NCBI GenBank assembly: GCA_943370145.1
Contig: CALRPY020000043.1
Coordinates: 1 to 37,669, forward strand
Source of the DNA: Ga0077536 sp943370145
Lineage (GTDB): Bacteria; Pseudomonadota; Gammaproteobacteria; Ga0077536
Direction: 5' to 3'
DNA length: 37,669 nt
Shown: positions 34,558-37,669 of the stretch, in pieces
How positions within the stretch are numbered: the first letter of the stretch is position 1
Layout of the letters: each line of letters begins with the position of its first letter
Notes under the pieces: generated by a model
The model's input: only the letters and a program-made list of their open reading frames with translations
What the model was told of the DNA's origin: nothing
The model's database searches: none
Translations under genes and position numbers: made by a program

Positions 34558-37353
34558 ATGCGCCTGAACAGTCGACGACCGGGCATCCGGGGCCGCCATT
34601 CGCGCGGCATATTCGGCGTGACCCTTGCGCTCATGGCCGGACGGACCCACGCCGCCGACGCGCCCTACTCGCTCGGCGAAGTCGTCGTCAACGCGCACAA
34701 GCCGGTCGTCGAGCAGGCGGGCACGGTGCGCGAGGTCGACCGCGAGCAAATCGAAGCCTCCGCCGCGCGCTCGCTGGACGAGGCCATCGACCTGCTGCCC
34801 GGCGTCAACGTGCGCGTCGGCGGCCAGGGCGTGCCGCGCGTCGACGTGCGCGGATTCCGCACGCGACACGTGAAACTCCTGCTCAATGGCATCCCGTTCA
34901 ACAGCGCCGCCGACGGCCAGTTCGACCCGACCATCATCCCCACGGAGTGGATCTCGAAGATCAAGCTGAGCTCCGGCGCCAGTTCCCAACTCTACGGTGA
35001 CGGCGCGCTGGGCGGCGTGATCAACATCGTGACCCGGCGGGGCGACGGCCCCATGGCTGCCGACTTCAGCGCCGAGGCGGGTGAACTCGACGCGCGGCGC
35101 TACAACGGCAGCTTTGCCTGGGGCAACGACGACGCGGACGTCTTCGTCACGCTCGGCCACCGGGAGCGCGACAGCTTTGCGCTCGCCGGGGATTTCACGC
35201 CGGCGCCCTTCGAGGACGGTGACAAGCGCCTGAACGGCGGGCTGCTGCGCGACAGCGCCTACGCGAGCGCGAGCTGGCGGCCGCGGGAGGCCTGGGAGTT
35301 CGGGCTGTCGCTGCAGTACGTCGACGGCGAGCGCGGCATGCCGACCGGCATCTTCGACAACACGCTCGACAGCTTCGCCCAGCGGCCGCGCTTCGACCGC
35401 ATCGAGGACGAGCGCAGCTATTACGTGCAGGCGAACGCGCTCTACGAACCGAGCGAGCGCTGGCGCAACAATGCCTGGGTCTATACCAGCGCCGGCGTCA
35501 GCGAACTGTCGCGCTACGAGGACGAGCGCTTCCTGCCGGTGACCGACCCGAGCGTGCGCAACAGTTTCGAGGACGAGGCGCGGACCCGTACCACGGGCTT
35601 TCACAACCAGCTCGAATACTCGCATCGCTGGGACGGCACGCTGGCCTTCATGGTCGACGGACGCCAGGAACGACTGGTCGGCGAGTGCGTGATCCAGGAC
35701 GTGCCGCTGGTCATCCCCGCGCCGCCGACACCGCCGCCCCCGCCGCCGGCGGCGCCCCCGACCACGCTGGTCCTCGACTACAACTACACGACGACCAACG
35801 ACGCCGGCATCACGACCGCGGCCGGCACCAATGCGCCGATTGCGCGCCTGACCGCGAGCAACCGCGCGGGCGGTGGCGTCGACTTCTCGATCACCAATCT
35901 CGCGGGCAACAACTACGGTGCGGGGAGCTTCCTGCAGAGCGTGTTCATCTCGCCCGTCGCGGGCTTCGACCCGACCGTCCTGTCGTTCACCCAGGCGGCA
36001 GGCAGTCAGGCCGACATCGGCAACGTTCGCTTCTTTTCGACCCTGGAAAACGCCGATGGCTATCTCTATCCGATCCAGGTCAATTTCCGGCGACCCGGCC
36101 AGGGCGACGCCTTCCTGCAGGGGGATACGGCCAGCTGGCTGTTCAGCAAAGGCACGGTGACCGACTTCTTCGGCGCACCGGTCAGCGAGGCTGGCGCCGT
36201 CGGGCCGAGCATGTTCTCGACCATCCGTCTGCGCGGCACGGACGCGAACGGCTTCTGGGGAGCATCGCCCATCGACAACACGGGCGGCGGCGCATTGAAC
36301 CGCGTCTTCGTCGGCGCGCCGGCCACGCTTGACCCGAATGCGCCGCCGCCGACGCCACTCGTGCCCGCCCCGGACATCAGCGGCCAGCTGTTGCAGGATC
36401 GCGTCTGTGGCGGCGGCGCCGGCGGTGGCGACGGCTCGGGTGGCGGTGAAGGCGACGGCACGGGCGGCAATCGCGTCGAACGACTTGCGGGCTTCGCCTT
36501 CGGCAAGCGGCTGATCGAGCAGGACCGCGCTGTCGAAGTACTGAATTCGGCGACGGAACTGTCCTTCCACCCGTGGCCCGCGCTCGGCGTGGTCGCCGGT
36601 GTCGGCTATCACTGGCTGCGGGGTGACAACGAGGCGGTCAACGGCGACTACGGTTACAACGTCGGCGCCACCTTGCGCGTACGGGAGGGCCTGCGCCTGA
36701 AGGCGACGCACGCGCGCAAGGTACGGCCGCCGTCCATCGCGCAACTGCACGACCCGGTATCCGGCAACGCCGGGCTGGGTTTCGAAATCGCCGAACTCTA
36801 CGAAGCGGGCGCGCGCCAGGCCCTTGGTCTGGCGTCGAGCGTCGACGTGACGTTCTTCACGCAGGACGTCTCCGGCCTCATCCAGCGCAATCTCGTGAGC
36901 GGTCTGTTCGAGAATGTCGCATCCACCGACATCAAGGGCGTGGAATTCACCGCGACGACCGCCGCGATTCCGCGACTGCGGCTGGACCTCAGCTACACCC
37001 ACCTGACGAGCCGCGACGAATCGCCCGGCACGCAGCGCAAGCAGCAACAGTACACGCCGGGCAATACCGTGAGCCTCAGCGGCGTCTACCGCCTGCGCGA
37101 GGACCTGCGGCTGTATACCTCGCTGCTGCGCGTCAGCGAGCAGTTCTACTATTCGCGCACGACGCCCCTCGCGCGGCGGGAACTCGACGCCTACACCCTC
37201 CTCGACGCGAACCTGCACTACGACCTGCCGGGCAAGCGGGTCGCCCTCTATATCGGCGCCGACAACCTGTTCGATGCGAACTACGAGGAATCCTACGGCC
37301 TGCCGCAGCAGGGCCGCCTCATCTACGGCGGGATCAAGCTGTCACTGCGCTGA
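34558..37353 (+). CDS. TonB-dependent outer membrane receptor with an inserted PEP-CTERM-like domain
   Basis: The protein has 931 residues, about 250 longer than a plain receptor of this kind. It has a signal peptide (about 1-33), a plug domain (about 38-160, with PGVNVRVGGQGVPRVDVRGF and YGDGALGGVINIVTRR), then a beta-barrel ending in a typical IKLSLR. The barrel is interrupted between C377 and C617. After C377 comes a polyproline run (389-401), then a beta-rich domain with GGGVDFSITNL, FLQSVFISP, DGYLYPIQVNF and FWGASPIDNTGGG. After C617 comes a Gly/Asp-rich linker (618-640) before the barrel resumes. The insert resembles extracellular domains of PEP-CTERM proteins but has no sorting signal. 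It probably sits in a surface loop; the two cysteines could clasp its base. The ligand is unknown; the overall barrel is of the BtuB/siderophore-receptor type. Confidence 0.9.
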   Translation: MRLNSRRPGIRGRHSRGIFGVTLALMAGRTHAADAPYSLGEVVVNAHKPVVEQAGTVREVDREQIEASAARSLDEAIDLLPGVNVRVGGQGVPRVDVRGFRTRHVKLLLNGIPFNSAADGQFDPTIIPTEWISKIKLSSGASSQLYGDGALGGVINIVTRRGDGPMAADFSAEAGELDARRYNGSFAWGNDDADVFVTLGHRERDSFALAGDFTPAPFEDGDKRLNGGLLRDSAYASASWRPREAWEFGLSLQYVDGERGMPTGIFDNTLDSFAQRPRFDRIEDERSYYVQANALYEPSERWRNNAWVYTSAGVSELSRYEDERFLPVTDPSVRNSFEDEARTRTTGFHNQLEYSHRWDGTLAFMVDGRQERLVGECVIQDVPLVIPAPPTPPPPPPAAPPTTLVLDYNYTTTNDAGITTAAGTNAPIARLTASNRAGGGVDFSITNLAGNNYGAGSFLQSVFISPVAGFDPTVLSFTQAAGSQADIGNVRFFSTLENADGYLYPIQVNFRRPGQGDAFLQGDTASWLFSKGTVTDFFGAPVSEAGAVGPSMFSTIRLRGTDANGFWGASPIDNTGGGALNRVFVGAPATLDPNAPPPTPLVPAPDISGQLLQDRVCGGGAGGGDGSGGGEGDGTGGNRVERLAGFAFGKRLIEQDRAVEVLNSATELSFHPWPALGVVAGVGYHWLRGDNEAVNGDYGYNVGATLRVREGLRLKATHARKVRPPSIAQLHDPVSGNAGLGFEIAELYEAGARQALGLASSVDVTFFTQDVSGLIQRNLVSGLFENVASTDIKGVEFTATTAAIPRLRLDLSYTHLTSRDESPGTQRKQQQYTPGNTVSLSGVYRLREDLRLYTSLLRVSEQFYYSRTTPLARRELDAYTLLDANLHYDLPGKRVALYIGADNLFDANYEESYGLPQQGRLIYGGIKLSLR

Positions 37354-37669
37354 GCGCGCTGGAATCGGCGCTACTGCTGGAAGTAGCCACCGAACAACTG
37401 TGTCCCGCGCTGCGTTCAGACGGCCTCTGCAGGGTCCAGAGCCGCGAAAAGGTGTCAGATTTCAAATCTGACACCTTTCCTTTCTGAGGCACGCGGGCGC
37501 GGGTCTTCGCCGCTCCCGTCGCGGGCTGTCTCTTGGTCACATTTGGACGCGGGTACCGGGGTGCAGACCTTGATGGGCCACCGAACACAGAGAACACCGA
37601 GGGGGGAGGGAAAAGCTGGATTGAAAACGGCCTTGCCAGGGGTTCCAATGCTGTGCCGTCACAGATAGC
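37354..37669. other. Right-end intergenic stretch
   Basis: This 316-bp stretch after the receptor stop holds palindrome copy 3 and, at about 37581-37604, a stretch with the internal near-repeat GAACACAGAGAACACCGAG. I recall similar CAGAGAACAC-type stretches as common dispersed sequences in proteobacterial intergenic DNA. No convincing gene, RNA or terminator was recognised apart from the palindrome. Confidence 0.5.
37448..37478. repeat. Dispersed palindrome, copy 3
   Basis: Arms of 15 bases (37448-37462 and 37464-37478) flank one centre base: AAAGGTGTCAGATTT-c-AAATCTGACACCTTT. The outer stem is degenerate here (CGCGA on the left, CCTTT on the right). It lies 95 bp after the receptor stop and may double as its transcription terminator. 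Confidence 0.9.

Noticed and set aside
34552..37218. Open frame of 888 codons on the minus strand opposite the TonB receptor
   Set aside because: The forward frame has a signal peptide, plug and barrel motifs; the reverse translation is a GC-driven shadow without domain features. The same applies to the long frames opposite the kinases at 10.6-12.5 kb and 23.3-25.6 kb.
37581..37604. GAACACAGAGAACACCGAG stretch as an insertion-sequence end
   Set aside because: There is no matching inverted copy, target duplication or transposase in the window. It resembles common intergenic dispersed sequence and is left unassigned.

Overview
The window is about 37.7 kb of GC-rich, densely coding DNA from a Gram-negative bacterium, most likely a beta- or gammaproteobacterium (Pseudomonadota). 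The reasons are the DUF3482/DUF2868 gene pair, an RlmI-type methyltransferase, a TonB-dependent receptor, a PEP-CTERM-type sorted protein, and an acetophenone-carboxylase-type operon of the kind known from Aromatoleum. No rRNA, tRNA, CRISPR array, phage gene or intact insertion sequence was seen. The order or genus cannot be fixed from sequence alone.

Region 1 (1-13.0 kb) looks like an aromatic ketone module. On the minus strand, six tightly packed genes (10483 down to 1515) match in order, size and family the apc1-apc2-apc3-apc4-apc5-bal set for acetophenone carboxylase and benzoylacetate-CoA ligase. A CobW/COG0523 metal-chaperone GTPase is attached by a 4-bp stop/start overlap. It is followed by a truncated HTH_3 regulator that resembles the N-terminus of BzdR/BoxR-type regulators. 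Divergently, on the plus strand, lie a soluble PAS histidine kinase and a FixJ/NarL-type response regulator, again as in the Aromatoleum acetophenone locus. The shared intergenic region carries a concentric dyad that is a good operator candidate. The response regulator has no ATG, GTG or TTG start and probably uses ATT.

Region 2 (13.0-21.9 kb) is a mixed housekeeping and accessory stretch: a cNMP-domain/coiled-coil protein, RlmI-like 23S rRNA methyltransferase, an amidase closely resembling the Rhodococcus enantioselective amidase, a GTPase/membrane-protein pair (DUF3482/DUF2868), a lipoprotein cytochrome c and a glutathione S-transferase ending at a strong terminator.

Region 3 (21.9-29.9 kb), all on the minus strand, holds a very large membrane-bound hybrid histidine kinase (five PAS, receiver, HPt) preceded by an unusual response regulator with an N-terminal MerR/excisionase-type helix-turn-helix, then a family III CoA-transferase and an SbmA/YddA-like ABC transporter.

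Region 4 (29.9-37.7 kb) has a haloacetate-dehalogenase-like hydrolase with the full catalytic set, a PcaC-like decarboxylase-family protein, a ModE-like regulator overlapping an orphan oxyanion-type binding protein, a PEP-CTERM/VPLPA-type secreted protein, and a TonB-dependent receptor whose barrel is interrupted by a domain of about 240 residues that itself resembles PEP-CTERM-family extracellular domains. Three copies of a dispersed palindrome, with compensatory changes in their outer stems, are scattered through this part.
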